Virus record (IMG/VR): IMGVR_UViG_3300050121_000084
Location: 1-28,544 of that record
Reading direction: 5' to 3' (one strand)
DNA: 28,544 nucleotides
Source of the DNA: a virus
Part shown: positions 1 through 7,956 of the stretch, piece by piece
Numbering within the stretch: position 1 is the stretch's first letter
How the letters are laid out: each line of letters opens with the position of its first letter
Position numbers and translations under genes: made by a program
Notes under the pieces: generated by a model
What the model was told of the DNA's origin: nothing
What the model saw: the letters and a program-made list of their open reading frames with translations, nothing else
Databases searched by the model: none

Positions 1-2
1 TC

Positions 3-323
3 CGATCTATACTCAACGCTTGCGGCTATCAATGGAAGGCCCCGGCGTGGGAAGCCTACCAGAAGGCGAAGGCCACGGCGTGGGAAGCCTACCAGAAGGC
101 GACGGCCACGGCTGAGGAAGCCTACCAGAAGGCGAAGGCCCCGGCGTGGGAAGCCTACCAGAAGGCGAAGGCCACGGCGTGGGAAGCCTACCAGAAGGCG
201 AAGGCCCCGGCGTGGGAAGCCTACCAGAAGGCGAAGGCCACGGCGTGGGAAGCCTACCAGAAGGCGAAGGCCACGATCATCCGCGAGATCATCCCGTATC
301 CGTTCGAGAAAGAAGGCAAGTAG
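3..323 (+). CDS. C-terminal part of a repeat-containing phage protein (5' end outside window)
   Basis: This frame is open from the left edge to TAG 321-323, so about 106 residues are visible and the start is outside the window. Most of it is seven 11-residue units of the form EAYQKAKA(P/T)AW. A short unique tail ending in PYPFEKEGK follows. The units are rich in Ala, Lys and Glu with regularly spaced aromatics, which suggests long helices. Similar APAWEAYEKA-type repeats occur in uncharacterised phage proteins, so I give no function. The stop overlaps the GTG start of the next gene by one base, which suggests coupled translation. Other frames through the repeat are also open, but only because the repeat length is a multiple of three. 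Confidence 0.75.
   Translation, partial: RSILNACGYQWKAPAWEAYQKAKATAWEAYQKATATAEEAYQKAKAPAWEAYQKAKATAWEAYQKAKAPAWEAYQKAKATAWEAYQKAKATIIREIIPYPFEKEGK
51..281 (+). repeat. 33-bp tandem repeat, seven copies
   Basis: Seven copies start at 51, 84, 117, 150, 183, 216 and 249. Each is 33 bp and encodes 11 residues. Copies largely alternate between CCC and CAC just after the central GGC, giving Pro or Thr. The third copy has further changes (GCTGAG in place of GCGTGG at its start). Near-identity at the DNA level points to recent expansion or slippage within the coding frame. Confidence 0.95.
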
Positions 324-1504
324 TGGACAACCAGAATGCACTGCAAGTTCAGGACACTGACAAACTGGCCGAGTACCAAGAGCAAAGCATCTCCATGGTG
401 CAGCAGCGGGAAAAGGCCAAGATCGAATCCCGCTACATCATGGCGCTGCGTCAACCGCGGGACCTGGAAGTGGTTCGCCAGAAGATGCTGCGTGAATGCA
501 GTCGTCCTTCTTTCTGCGCTCCTGATATGAGCAAGAATGGCTCCAGCGTGGCAATCTACCGCGTGCCGCGCGGTGGAAGCAAGATCGAAGGCGTGACGAT
601 CCGGTTTGCCGAGATGGCCAAGCGCTGCTACGGTCACATCTTTGTGGAGGTAACTCCACTCGGGGAGGATGAGACACAGCAGATTTATCAGGTCGAAGCC
701 ACCGACTATCAGAACAACGACGGCGGCAGCGAGATTGTGATTGTCCCGAAGCGCATTGAACGGAGTTACGCGAAAGACTCCGATGTGGTGTTGGGGCGGC
801 GCGAGAACAGCCAAGGCAAAACCACATTCACTATCGTCCCGACCGACGACGACCTTCAAGTGAAGCGAAATGCGCTCAACTCGAAGGCCCGGCGCAACGT
901 CATCATGCAATGTATCGACGGGTGGCTGGTGGAAGAATGCAAGGCGAAGATTCGCGAGACGGCGGCTGACAAAGACAGACAGGACCCTGGAGCAGCAAAG
1001 ACGCAGATCTTCGATGCGTTCGCTTCCATCGGCGTCACAGCAGCACAACTCAACGAGTACATCGGGCACGCAGGAGATTTGAGCCCTGCCGAGCTTGACG
1101 AGATGCGCAGCTTCTTCGGAGGAATCCAGCAGGGTTACACGACATGGGCCGAGATCGCGGCGAGCAAGGGTGAAGGCAAGGACGATAGCTCAGCCGAGCG
1201 CATCGAAGCGCTTGTGAAGGAACTGGAATACACTCCAGCCCAAGCCAGGACCAAGAAGGCGAAATATGCCGGCCGTCCCAAGGAACTTATCGAGTGGCTT
1301 GAGGGTGAAGTTGCCAAGAAGCGCAACGACGGCAGCAAGCGTGAAGATCCTCCGAAGAAGGAAGATCCCAAGCCGGAGCAGAAGACCACTCACCGCGAGT
1401 CGGCCGAACCGGAGCCACATCAGGACGCAAAGCAGTCGAGTCCTGCTGGGCAAGAGAAGCCGAAGAGTACGCCTCCGCCGGCTGGTGACTTTAGCAACTG
1501 GTAA
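323..1504 (+). CDS. Phage protein, suspected single-strand annealing (RecT/Sak-like) role
   Basis: I place the start at GTG 323 (393 residues). AGAAGG lies upstream at 311-316 and the codon overlaps the previous stop; the open frame further upstream is only repeat DNA read out of frame. The core has the pattern of a widespread uncharacterised phage family: a stretch like [17 protein letters not shown], then [18 protein letters not shown], then a helical segment ending in GYTTWAEIA. The C-terminal ~110 residues are Lys/Glu/Pro-rich and probably disordered, ending DFSNW. The family has no function I can state firmly. The adjacent Cas4/AddB-like nuclease and SbcC-like ATPase make a recombination role, such as annealing single-stranded DNA, the most likely. 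This is inference from context. Confidence 0.72.
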   Translation: MDNQNALQVQDTDKLAEYQEQSISMVQQREKAKIESRYIMALRQPRDLEVVRQKMLRECSRPSFCAPDMSKNGSSVAIYRVPRGGSKIEGVTIRFAEMAKRCYGHIFVEVTPLGEDETQQIYQVEATDYQNNDGGSEIVIVPKRIERSYAKDSDVVLGRRENSQGKTTFTIVPTDDDLQVKRNALNSKARRNVIMQCIDGWLVEECKAKIRETAADKDRQDPGAAKTQIFDAFASIGVTAAQLNEYIGHAGDLSPAELDEMRSFFGGIQQGYTTWAEIAASKGEGKDDSSAERIEALVKELEYTPAQARTKKAKYAGRPKELIEWLEGEVAKKRNDGSKREDPPKKEDPKPEQKTTHRESAEPEPHQDAKQSSPAGQEKPKSTPPPAGDFSNW

Positions 1505-1671
1505 TCAAGTTTCGGCCATCCCCAATGGGTAAGCTGGCCGGAAGGTGCGCGAATCAGATGGATCGACCTGATCGCTTAATCGTGAATCCCGAGCATCTTC
1601 GCTGGCGATGCCGAGCGACAAGGGTCTACCTGATTCGCGCGCCACAACTTCAGGACACAGAAAGGAACGTC

Positions 1672-1875
1672 ATGCAAGGCACTGTCATCTGGTTCAACAA
1701 TCAAAAGGGCTATGGATTCATCGCCCGCGAGGACGGAGAGAAAGACATCTTCGTCCACTACTCAGCCATCCAACATGAAGGCTACAAAAAGCTCACAGAA
1801 GGCCAGCGCGTGACCTTTGAAGTCGAGCAGGGGCCGAACGGCTTGCAAGCGGCTAACGTCACAGTGGAGGGATAG
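1672..1875 (+). CDS. Cold-shock domain protein (CspA family)
   Basis: This 67-residue protein covers exactly one cold-shock domain. It opens with [17 protein letters not shown], which contains the RNP1-type motif KGYGFI, and continues with the RNP2-type motif DIFVHYSAI, then [21 protein letters not shown]. The family binds single-stranded RNA or DNA through aromatic residues on an OB fold. ATG 1672 is chosen because it begins the domain and has AGGAA just upstream (1663-1667); the upstream in-frame extension has no family match. It sits between two recombination-type genes and ends one base before the next start. It may act as a nucleic-acid chaperone for phage mRNA or single-stranded DNA, which is inference. 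Confidence 0.93.
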   Translation: MQGTVIWFNNQKGYGFIAREDGEKDIFVHYSAIQHEGYKKLTEGQRVTFEVEQGPNGLQAANVTVEG

Positions 1876-1876
1876 C

Positions 1877-3187
1877 ATGAACGTCCCTGCGCTGCGTCAA
1901 AGCATTTATGAATCGATGGGGTGCGAGTCAGGTTATCGGCTCGTACACATCGACGGCGTGCGGTTCCCTGACACTGAGCCAGGGGACCGTGGGACGGACG
2001 TCCACGCAATTCACGCGGCCTACGCTGAGCATTGCGCAAGGAAGCGTGTTCCCGCTGACTTTGTGTATCTTGACTCACTTTGCAAAGCGGCCGGAGAAGA
2101 AGTGGCGCAGATCATGGAAACCAGTCGCGACAGCCTAAGCATTGACTGGGCCAACTTCTTCGGCGCCGAGATCAGTTTTGGACTAGATGAAGACTTTCAC
2201 CCAACCTTCAGCTATGACCACGACGGCGCGAGGGTGTTCATGAATCCAGTTTGGGGGGAGACCTCCAAAAGGGAACTCAAAGACGCTTGCTATTGCGGAA
2301 TCATGGATTTGGTCTACATCCTTCCCGGCGGCAAGGTAGCGCAGATCGTCGATCTAAAATCTCATCCTCGCCCGTTTCCTGCCGACACCACCCAAGGGAA
2401 GATGTACTGCCTTGCGCTCATGATGCACATGCCGGAATTGCAGGAAGTAGAGTTCTCTCTGCGCTTCGTCCGTTATGCAAACGCGGTGACCACGAAGAAG
2501 TATTTCCGCTCTGACGTTCCTGACCTCATGGACAACATGCGCAGAGCGCGTGCGCGCCAGGTTGCCATCCATGAGAAAGTGGCCAATCAAGAGCCGCTAC
2601 GGGCGCACGGCGGCGCTCACTGTACTTATTGCCCTTGCACCTTGAACCCGGTAGCCTATCCGTGCCCCATCATGAAGCTGAATCCGAATCTCAACATGAG
2701 GCCGGAAGAGCGGCTGAACTGGAAGCTGGTTTACGGAGCAATGGCAGCGGTGAATGACAAGGTTCTGCATCAGTTGGTGGATGGATCAGGACTCGAAATC
2801 TACTCCCAGGATGCCAACGGTAAGGTCTACAAGTACGGCGCGAAGCCATCCGAAGAAACCATTGCCCCGCTTTTCGTTCAGGACGGTAAAGGCGGATTCT
2901 CGATGCCCATCCTCGACGCTTTGATGGACTGGGCCAACGCAAACCCCAAGGATCTCATCCCACGCAAGGGAAGCCAGCCGTGGTTCTGCAACTTGCGCAT
3001 TGGTTGGTCGCAACTCAAGAGCTATCTCAAGGCCAACAAGCGCGAGATCATCCACAACAGGATCAAAGACCTCGTAACCGTCAAGACAACCGTAGAGTAC
3101 GGCATTACGCGGGAACCAGAAGTCGATGACGGAGTGGAAGAGAAGAAACCTTGGGACGCTTCGGGTCCTGATGATCTGGAGTTCTAA
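1877..3187 (+). CDS. Cas4/AddB-like PD-(D/E)XK nuclease with probable Fe-S cluster
   Basis: The protein has 436 residues, starting at ATG 1877 behind GGAGGG (1866-1871). Nuclease signs in order: an RGTDVHAIH motif near residues 38-46, GIMDLV with Asp144, VDLKS with Asp159 and Lys161, and a Q-containing helix (TTQGKMY) near 171-177. Cys16 near the N-terminus and a C-terminal group Cys249, Cys252 (or 254) and Cys263 match the split four-cysteine layout that holds a 4Fe-4S cluster in Cas4 and AddB. Members degrade or resect DNA ends. Beyond residue ~270 is a long C-terminal region I do not recognise. Next to a suspected annealing protein, it probably supplies the exonuclease half of a phage recombination pair. 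Confidence 0.85.
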   Translation: MNVPALRQSIYESMGCESGYRLVHIDGVRFPDTEPGDRGTDVHAIHAAYAEHCARKRVPADFVYLDSLCKAAGEEVAQIMETSRDSLSIDWANFFGAEISFGLDEDFHPTFSYDHDGARVFMNPVWGETSKRELKDACYCGIMDLVYILPGGKVAQIVDLKSHPRPFPADTTQGKMYCLALMMHMPELQEVEFSLRFVRYANAVTTKKYFRSDVPDLMDNMRRARARQVAIHEKVANQEPLRAHGGAHCTYCPCTLNPVAYPCPIMKLNPNLNMRPEERLNWKLVYGAMAAVNDKVLHQLVDGSGLEIYSQDANGKVYKYGAKPSEETIAPLFVQDGKGGFSMPILDALMDWANANPKDLIPRKGSQPWFCNLRIGWSQLKSYLKANKREIIHNRIKDLVTVKTTVEYGITREPEVDDGVEEKKPWDASGPDDLEF

Positions 3188-3226
3188 CAGTTCGCGCGGA
3201 CGTGGCGTGGGTTGGCAGGCTGGCCC

Positions 3227-3277
3227 GCTATACCGTACAGCCATTGCTCGGCTGATAACTGAGCGTCACAGTATAGC
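3227..3277 (+). promoter_or_regulatory. Nested inverted repeats in the leader of the SbcC-like gene
   Basis: The 125-base gap 3188-3312 is one of the few real intergenic spaces in the early region. It holds a perfect 7-bp inverted repeat, GCTATAC (3227-3233) and GTATAGC (3271-3277). These enclose a second hairpin, GCTCGG (3246-3251) with CTGAGC (3259-3264), which includes one G-U pair. It could be an operator, a weak terminator after the nuclease gene, or a leader structure. There is no T-tract after it. The next gene has only a weak Shine-Dalgarno (AAAGTGAG, 3299-3306). Confidence 0.4.
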
Positions 3278-3312
3278 CCGCGCGATTTACCTTTTCAGAA
3301 AGTGAGTAAGCC

Positions 3313-5235
3313 ATGAAACTCAGCACCATCCATCTTGAAGACTTCGGCCCATACGTGGACCAAACCATCAACTTCGACCAGCCACTCAACGTCATCCGCG
3401 GCGATCTTGCACAGGGCAAGACGAAGCTCTCGCAGGCCATCCAACTCAGCTTTGCCAGCATCTGCGCAGGCATCGACGGCAAAGGCTCCGGCTTCCGTGA
3501 CAAGATCCGTCTCGGGGAAGACAAGGCCATCATTACCGCTGGTCTGGAAACGGCGCAGGGATCCATCCAAATCAGGACCACCTACGGACCCGGCAAGAGG
3601 GGACGCGACTCTGTTGTGGTTGCAGGAGAGGGCAGCAGCGCGGTGAATCTTGCAGCGGGCTTCGAGCAGTATCTTCAGCGCAGTGAAGAGCGCTTCTCTT
3701 GTGTCCTTGACTCGGAATACTTCACACGTCCCGGCACAGACCAGCGCGCCATCCTCGCATCGCTGGTACTTCCCACGCATCACGACTTCGACGCAAAGAT
3801 GGTCGCATTGGTCGAGAAGCATCTCGGCAAGGTCATCGACTGGAATGCGAGTCCTGTTGCCGTCATTGACAAGGTGTTTGGCGACAAGAGCAGCGGCGTC
3901 TACAACGCCAGGACGCAAGCCAAAGCGGCGCTGGGGGCCATCTACATTCCGCAGAAACCTCTACAGCCTCAGTATCCTGCCGAGTTGGTCCAGCAGAAGC
4001 TACTGGCCTTGCGTGAGAAAGCCTCGCAGGAAGCGAAAAAGGTCAAGCGCTCTGGCACGGCGCAGACTGGTCGGCTAGAACGGGAACTTGAGCAGGTAGC
4101 GGAAAAACTCACTGCGGCATTCTCTGAGCGCACGGCGGCGATTGCCAAGCGTGGCGAGATTGAAGCCGAGATGGTAGACGGCGCGGCGCTTGCCAACCTC
4201 AAGCAGATTGCCGGCCAGCGCTCAGCCTTTGCCACGCTCCAGACGGCTATCGATGCCTTTGCTGCCGAGATTCAGGACATGAAGGACGCCCAGGAGATTT
4301 ACGAAGGACTCCGGGACGATTGCCTCTGCCCAACATGCAAGCAAGTTATCAAGCCCGAGTTCATCGCCGCCAAGATTGCCGAGCACAAAGGGCATGAACT
4401 GGAGTTGACAGAGAGCCGTGCGCAACTCATCCAGCAGCAGAAAGCGCTTGGCGACATCAAGGCGGCCGAGGATGCCATCCAGAAGCAGGAGAAGGCCGTT
4501 GCGGCAAAGCTGGAGCAGGTCAAGAAGGTAACGGAAACCACCGAACGCATCGCCACACTCGAAAAGCAAAGCGGGGACGCCAAGGCCGCATTGGACACCG
4601 CCAAGGCTGCCGAGTCCGAGCCGGTCGATACGACTGCGATCGATGCGGTCAACACCGAAATCAGCGAGTGGGAAGCGCGGTTGGCGCCGGCAGTGCAGTA
4701 CGAGTCAACAATGAAGCAGATCGAGACCAATTCGCAGCGCTGGCAGGACCAAAAGAATGCCGTCGATGAACTGGAAACACTCTGCGAACACTTCGGCCCC
4801 AAAGGCATCAAGGCCACTCTTCTGCAGAAGCACATCGGCGGGTTCAATGAGTCTGTGAATCGTGTCCTGAACTGGTGGGGATACTCGGCAACGCTTTCCT
4901 TTGAGCCCTACAGTTTCGATGTGGTGACGCCAGAGACTACACCGAAGACGCTGCCGGTCAAGGAGCTCAGCGGGTCCGAGTTGTTCCGGTTCCTGGTGGC
5001 TCTCCAGTGCGCAATCGCCGTCTACTCGAAGATCAAGATGGTCCTGATTGACAAGGCCGACATCCTGATTGACGCGCACCGCGGCAAGCTCTTCGCCGGC
5101 GTCAAGCACCTGCTCGATACCGGGCTGCTGGAGAAGGCTTTCATTTTTGTCGCTGACAAGCGGCGTGAGGCTCCGAAGCAAGAGGGGGTCGGGTTCTACC
5201 TGGTGGAGAAAGGGAAGGTTGAGAGACTGTCATGA
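3313..5235 (+). CDS. SbcC/Rad50/SMC-like ATPase with zinc hook
   Basis: The 640 residues follow the SMC/Rad50 layout. An N-terminal ATPase half begins MKLSTIHLEDFGPY with Walker A GDLAQGKTK (residues 30-38). Long charged coiled coils follow, with a CLCPTC zinc-hook motif at 337-342 near their midpoint. The C-terminal half has an ABC-type signature ELSGSELFRF (from about 551) and a Walker B-like MVLIDKAD near 576-583. Such proteins clamp or process DNA ends, usually with an SbcD/Mre11 nuclease. No Mre11-type gene is visible here. The residue after the Walker B aspartate is Lys581, where the catalytic Glu is expected, so ATP hydrolysis may be weak or differ in mechanism. The stop overlaps the next start (ATGA). 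Confidence 0.88.
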   Translation: MKLSTIHLEDFGPYVDQTINFDQPLNVIRGDLAQGKTKLSQAIQLSFASICAGIDGKGSGFRDKIRLGEDKAIITAGLETAQGSIQIRTTYGPGKRGRDSVVVAGEGSSAVNLAAGFEQYLQRSEERFSCVLDSEYFTRPGTDQRAILASLVLPTHHDFDAKMVALVEKHLGKVIDWNASPVAVIDKVFGDKSSGVYNARTQAKAALGAIYIPQKPLQPQYPAELVQQKLLALREKASQEAKKVKRSGTAQTGRLERELEQVAEKLTAAFSERTAAIAKRGEIEAEMVDGAALANLKQIAGQRSAFATLQTAIDAFAAEIQDMKDAQEIYEGLRDDCLCPTCKQVIKPEFIAAKIAEHKGHELELTESRAQLIQQQKALGDIKAAEDAIQKQEKAVAAKLEQVKKVTETTERIATLEKQSGDAKAALDTAKAAESEPVDTTAIDAVNTEISEWEARLAPAVQYESTMKQIETNSQRWQDQKNAVDELETLCEHFGPKGIKATLLQKHIGGFNESVNRVLNWWGYSATLSFEPYSFDVVTPETTPKTLPVKELSGSELFRFLVALQCAIAVYSKIKMVLIDKADILIDAHRGKLFAGVKHLLDTGLLEKAFIFVADKRREAPKQEGVGFYLVEKGKVERLS

Positions 5236-5972
5236 AAGAGCATCCTTTATTGCTTTCCGCTCCTATGGTGTTGGCCGCTATTGCTGGACGCAAGCACGTA
5301 ACCCGGCGCATCCTGTCGAAGCGCAATACGCTGATTGACGGAAAACTGTGGTCACAGTCGAAGTGCAGCCCATACGAGCGCGGTCGGCATACGCAATGGG
5401 AAGACCTGGACTTCACCAACTGCAAGATTCACCCTGACGGTCTGCACGTGGCTTGCAAGCAAGTTTATGCGGCGCATCACCATATCTTGACGCCGATCTA
5501 CCAGCCCGGCGATGCAGTTTGGTTCAAGGAGACATTCTGCGAGCCGATCAACCACGGTGATCTTCGGAACGAATCTATTCGGGCGAAAGTCAACGGGGTA
5601 GAGTACGCGGCGGATATGGGAATTGAAAGGTTCCCATTAGGTGGTAACTTCACACCGCAACTGCGTGATTTCTGTTGGCGCTCTTCGATGTTCATGCCGC
5701 GATGGGCGTCGCGTCTTGTGCGTCCTGTCACTGGAGCGCATATTGAGCGGGCGCAAGACATTACCGAAGATCAGGCGCAGAGAGAAGGAGTTGCATGGTT
5801 TTCAACAGAAGGAACTTCGGCAGAGAAGACTTTCGTCGCCACTAAGTTCCCGGACGGATACCGCACCAACTTCATGCTTCTTTGGGATTTTCTTCGCCCC
5901 AAGGCTGGACAGCACTGGGACGACAACCCTCTCGTGGTTGCAATCGAGTTCGGCGACGAGGTGCGGAATTGA
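5232..5972 (+). CDS. ASCH-domain-like phage protein
   Basis: The 246-residue protein has the usual marks of a common phage family related to ASCH/PUA-fold proteins: an opening like LLLSAPMVLAAIAGRKHVTRR, a central YQPGDAVWFKETF, then MFMPRWASRLVRPVTG, an EDITEDQAQREGV-like segment (here QDITEDQAQREG), and a closing WDDNPLVVAIEF. ASCH folds are thought to bind RNA or modified nucleotides, but the role of this family is not established. ATG 5232 overlaps the previous stop by four bases. The 3' end overlaps the TTG start of the HNH gene. Confidence 0.82.
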   Translation: MKEHPLLLSAPMVLAAIAGRKHVTRRILSKRNTLIDGKLWSQSKCSPYERGRHTQWEDLDFTNCKIHPDGLHVACKQVYAAHHHILTPIYQPGDAVWFKETFCEPINHGDLRNESIRAKVNGVEYAADMGIERFPLGGNFTPQLRDFCWRSSMFMPRWASRLVRPVTGAHIERAQDITEDQAQREGVAWFSTEGTSAEKTFVATKFPDGYRTNFMLLWDFLRPKAGQHWDDNPLVVAIEFGDEVRN

Positions 5973-6499
5973 TCGACCTGAAGCAGTACCAGAAGCGTGT
6001 AGCGCAGCTCTACAACGATGAGCGTAAGTGGTGGCGTGGGGTGCTCGAAAAACAAGCCACCAAGGCGGGATTCGTTCTTGACGTTGCCTTGGACGAAATC
6101 CTGCCCTACACGCAAGCGCAGTTCGGTAAGTGGCTCTGGACACAGATTCAACTTGGGGTTATCCTTTGCCCCTACTGCGGCGCTCCGATTGACATCCTGA
6201 GCATGGAGTTAGATCACAAGACTCCAAAGCGCAGGCATGGGGGTCCTGAACTGGCCAACAAGCACTGCATCTGCAAAAAGTGCAATGGCAGCAAAGGCGA
6301 CTTTACCCACGAGGAGTATGTGGAGATCGTCAAGTTCATGCAAGGCCCTGGTGCCCCGTTCCGGCAGCGATTGGAAGGCGTGATGAGGAACGGCGGCATC
6401 GGGAACATGATGAGAAACTTCCCGCGCAAGGATGCGAAGGGCGTCAAGAAACCTGCGAAGCAAGAGGCTATCTACTTCGCCGAACTTCCAGAATTCTAA
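5969..6499 (+). CDS. HNH endonuclease
   Basis: The predicted protein has 176 residues from TTG 5969. TTGA overlaps the previous stop and GAGGTG lies upstream at 5958-5963; no ATG fits. A helical N-terminal half leads to CPYC (residues 67-70), then ELDHKTPKRRHGG (from about 80) and KHCICKKCNGSKGD. This is the classic HNH layout, with two CxxC pairs binding zinc around the beta-beta-alpha metal fold and the DH pair in the active site. HNH proteins nick or cut DNA. In phage early regions they may be homing enzymes, recombination nucleases or packaging aids. It is in tight linkage with the ASCH gene, with no sign of a mobile insertion, so a resident function is more likely. Confidence 0.87.
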   Translation: MIDLKQYQKRVAQLYNDERKWWRGVLEKQATKAGFVLDVALDEILPYTQAQFGKWLWTQIQLGVILCPYCGAPIDILSMELDHKTPKRRHGGPELANKHCICKKCNGSKGDFTHEEYVEIVKFMQGPGAPFRQRLEGVMRNGGIGNMMRNFPRKDAKGVKKPAKQEAIYFAELPEF

Positions 6500-6519
6500 C
6501 CAACCGAAAGAGGTGATTC

Positions 6520-7197
6520 ATGGCAGCAAAAGTGCAACCGACGAAACTGACGACGTTCTTTGAGGGGCATCGTCGCAAATGCTTCCTCATCCAGTGGATT
6601 CAGCATTGCAATCGTGCCGGGATCTCAACGATTAAGCTCGACATGCGACTCCCGTTGCTCAACCAGTCTCTCATCGGCATGAACGACGAGATTGGCGAAC
6701 CGTTCGGCCTCATGGCGAAGAACGACAGCAAGACGGAGCGTTCGGCGATCAATGTCGAGATCGAAGGCATGACGCTGGACATCTTCTCAACAGACACCAG
6801 CAAAGACCACTGGGTATCGACAACCGGCGCCAAGCTCATGAAGCTTTATCTGTCCACGGTGGGCGAAGGCGAGAAGAAGGAAGTCAACCTGCACATGGCG
6901 ATCTATGTCCCGTTCACCAAAGAGATGATGGAATGGGCAGCGATCCACTTGCACAAAGACTTCTACATCGAGACGGTCTACTCCAACTCGGAATCGAAGC
7001 TGGCATTCGCAACGGCCGATGAGACGGAACTGGTGGACGACGATACGGAAGAGGACGAGGGTCCTGAAGAGGGTGAGGATGAACCGGAGCTTGACCCGGA
7101 TGCCCAGGACGACATTCCATTCGATACGGCGCCACCCGCAGGGAAATCAGGAACCCGAGAACTGAAAGCCTACCACCTGAACCACAACACGGATTGA
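6520..7197 (+). CDS. Unknown phage protein with SSB-like acidic tail
   Basis: This 225-residue protein starts at ATG 6520 with a good Shine-Dalgarno (AAAGAGGTG, 6507-6515). Residues 1-165 look like a compact mixed alpha/beta domain I do not recognise. After about residue 168 the chain becomes very acidic and contains DDIPF at about 197-201. That motif is the hallmark of the C-terminal tip of bacterial single-stranded DNA-binding proteins. Here it is followed by 24 more residues rather than being terminal. An SSB-like role or interaction with SSB partners would fit the nearby recombination and replication genes, but no OB-fold signature is obvious by eye. Function remains unassigned. Confidence 0.8.
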   Translation: MAAKVQPTKLTTFFEGHRRKCFLIQWIQHCNRAGISTIKLDMRLPLLNQSLIGMNDEIGEPFGLMAKNDSKTERSAINVEIEGMTLDIFSTDTSKDHWVSTTGAKLMKLYLSTVGEGEKKEVNLHMAIYVPFTKEMMEWAAIHLHKDFYIETVYSNSESKLAFATADETELVDDDTEEDEGPEEGEDEPELDPDAQDDIPFDTAPPAGKSGTRELKAYHLNHNTD

Positions 7198-7207
7198 AGG
7201 GAAAGAC

Positions 7208-7774
7208 ATGTCGAACGCAGTTCGGTTATACAAGCCCGATGGCACCAGCGCTGGAGTTTTCATGTGCTCTGTTTGTCGCACGGTACACGCGACGGAGGAT
7301 CAGGCCAACTGGTGCCACGGTGAGCGTCTATGCGCTTGCGGGAAGAAGATTCAGCAGGGGTATTTCCAGCGCGAGTGCGAGGAGTGCCAGTGGAAGAAGG
7401 AATGGCGCGAAAAAGAAGCGGTGAAGGATGCCGAACGCTTCGAGAAAGCAACTAAGATCAAGGCTTCCGATTACGCCGGTGAGCATGTCTTCTGCGGCGA
7501 TCAGTATTACGATTCCGTCGAGGATGCTGTTGACCAGTTTCTTGAAGGCCAGGAACCGGAGTATGTGTGGGCGTGTCAGGATTCGCACCTACCACAAGTT
7601 GACCTCGCGGATGTGACATGCAACCTTTTGGACAACATGTGGGACGATGCCGACATTTCGGACCTGAACGGCATCGAAGAACTCGAAGCGGCGCTGAAAG
7701 CCTTCAATGAAGCCAACGAATCAGTCCAGATGTGGGATGTGGACTACTCGACGGCTATTATGGTTCAGGACTAA
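7208..7774 (+). CDS. Unknown Cys-rich, probable zinc-binding phage protein
   Basis: The 188-residue product starts at ATG 7208 behind GAAGGGAAAG. The N-terminal 60 residues carry Cys20, Cys23, Cys36-His37, Cys42, Cys44, Cys57 and Cys60. These could form one or two zinc ribbons or knuckles. The rest is acidic and helical, with many Asp/Glu and Trp residues and the sequence YYDSVEDAVDQFLEG. I cannot name a family. It is the last gene before the 182-base leader region, so it may end the first early transcript. A CAGGAC hexamer overlaps the penultimate codons and the stop. Confidence 0.8.
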   Translation: MSNAVRLYKPDGTSAGVFMCSVCRTVHATEDQANWCHGERLCACGKKIQQGYFQRECEECQWKKEWREKEAVKDAERFEKATKIKASDYAGEHVFCGDQYYDSVEDAVDQFLEGQEPEYVWACQDSHLPQVDLADVTCNLLDNMWDDADISDLNGIEELEAALKAFNEANESVQMWDVDYSTAIMVQD

Positions 7775-7794
7775 AACGAACCAAGACAGTCACC

Positions 7795-7853
7795 TTGACA
7801 GAGTTCAATCTGATTTTTCTTGACTCCCGAACTGGCGCGAATTACCTTTAATA
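7795..7853 (+). promoter_or_regulatory. Possible promoter for the replication operon
   Basis: The gap 7775-7956 holds a perfect TTGACA (7795-7800) and a TTGACT (7820-7825). Seventeen bases after the second is TACCTT (7843-7848), a poor -10. A better TTTAAT (7847-7852) is 21 bases away, which is too far for a standard promoter. A start point here would give a leader of roughly 100 bases containing the hairpins below. This is weak evidence from consensus matching only. Confidence 0.25.
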
Positions 7854-7881
7854 AGTCCCGCGCGCCAGCAACGGACCTCAC

Positions 7882-7950
7882 CCAGAGGGTTGCTCCTCTG
7901 GTCAGGGGGCGGTAGTCCTTCACTGCCGCCCCCGACCCCTTGAAGGAGGG
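7882..7950 (+). promoter_or_regulatory. Two-hairpin leader with loop complementary to the Shine-Dalgarno
   Basis: Hairpin 1 pairs CCAGAGG (7882-7888) with CCTCTGG (7895-7901) over a 6-base loop. Hairpin 2 pairs GGGGGCGGTAG (7905-7915) with CTGCCGCCCCC (7923-7933): 11 bp including one G-U. Its 7-base loop UCCUUCA (7916-7922) is perfectly complementary to UGAAGGA (7941-7947). That segment is part of the strong Shine-Dalgarno AAGGAGGG ahead of ATG 7957. An H-type pseudoknot hiding the ribosome site is therefore possible, although steric limits probably prevent all seven pairs from forming at once. No T-tract follows, so a simple terminator is unlikely. Confidence 0.5.
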
Positions 7951-7956
7951 AACTGA

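Noticed and set aside
146-322. N-terminal extension of the annealing-like protein with GSLPEGEG repeats
   Set aside because: The same repeat DNA encodes the upstream protein in another frame. GTG 323 has a ribosome site and overlaps the upstream stop.
254-1069. 271-residue open frame on the minus strand
   Set aside because: It lies wholly opposite the 323-1504 gene, which has family-like motifs and a ribosome site. The reverse frame has no recognisable domain and reflects codon bias.
7905-7933. Rho-independent terminator
   Set aside because: The stem is strong but no T-tract follows on either strand, and a ribosome site is adjacent. A leader structure fits better.
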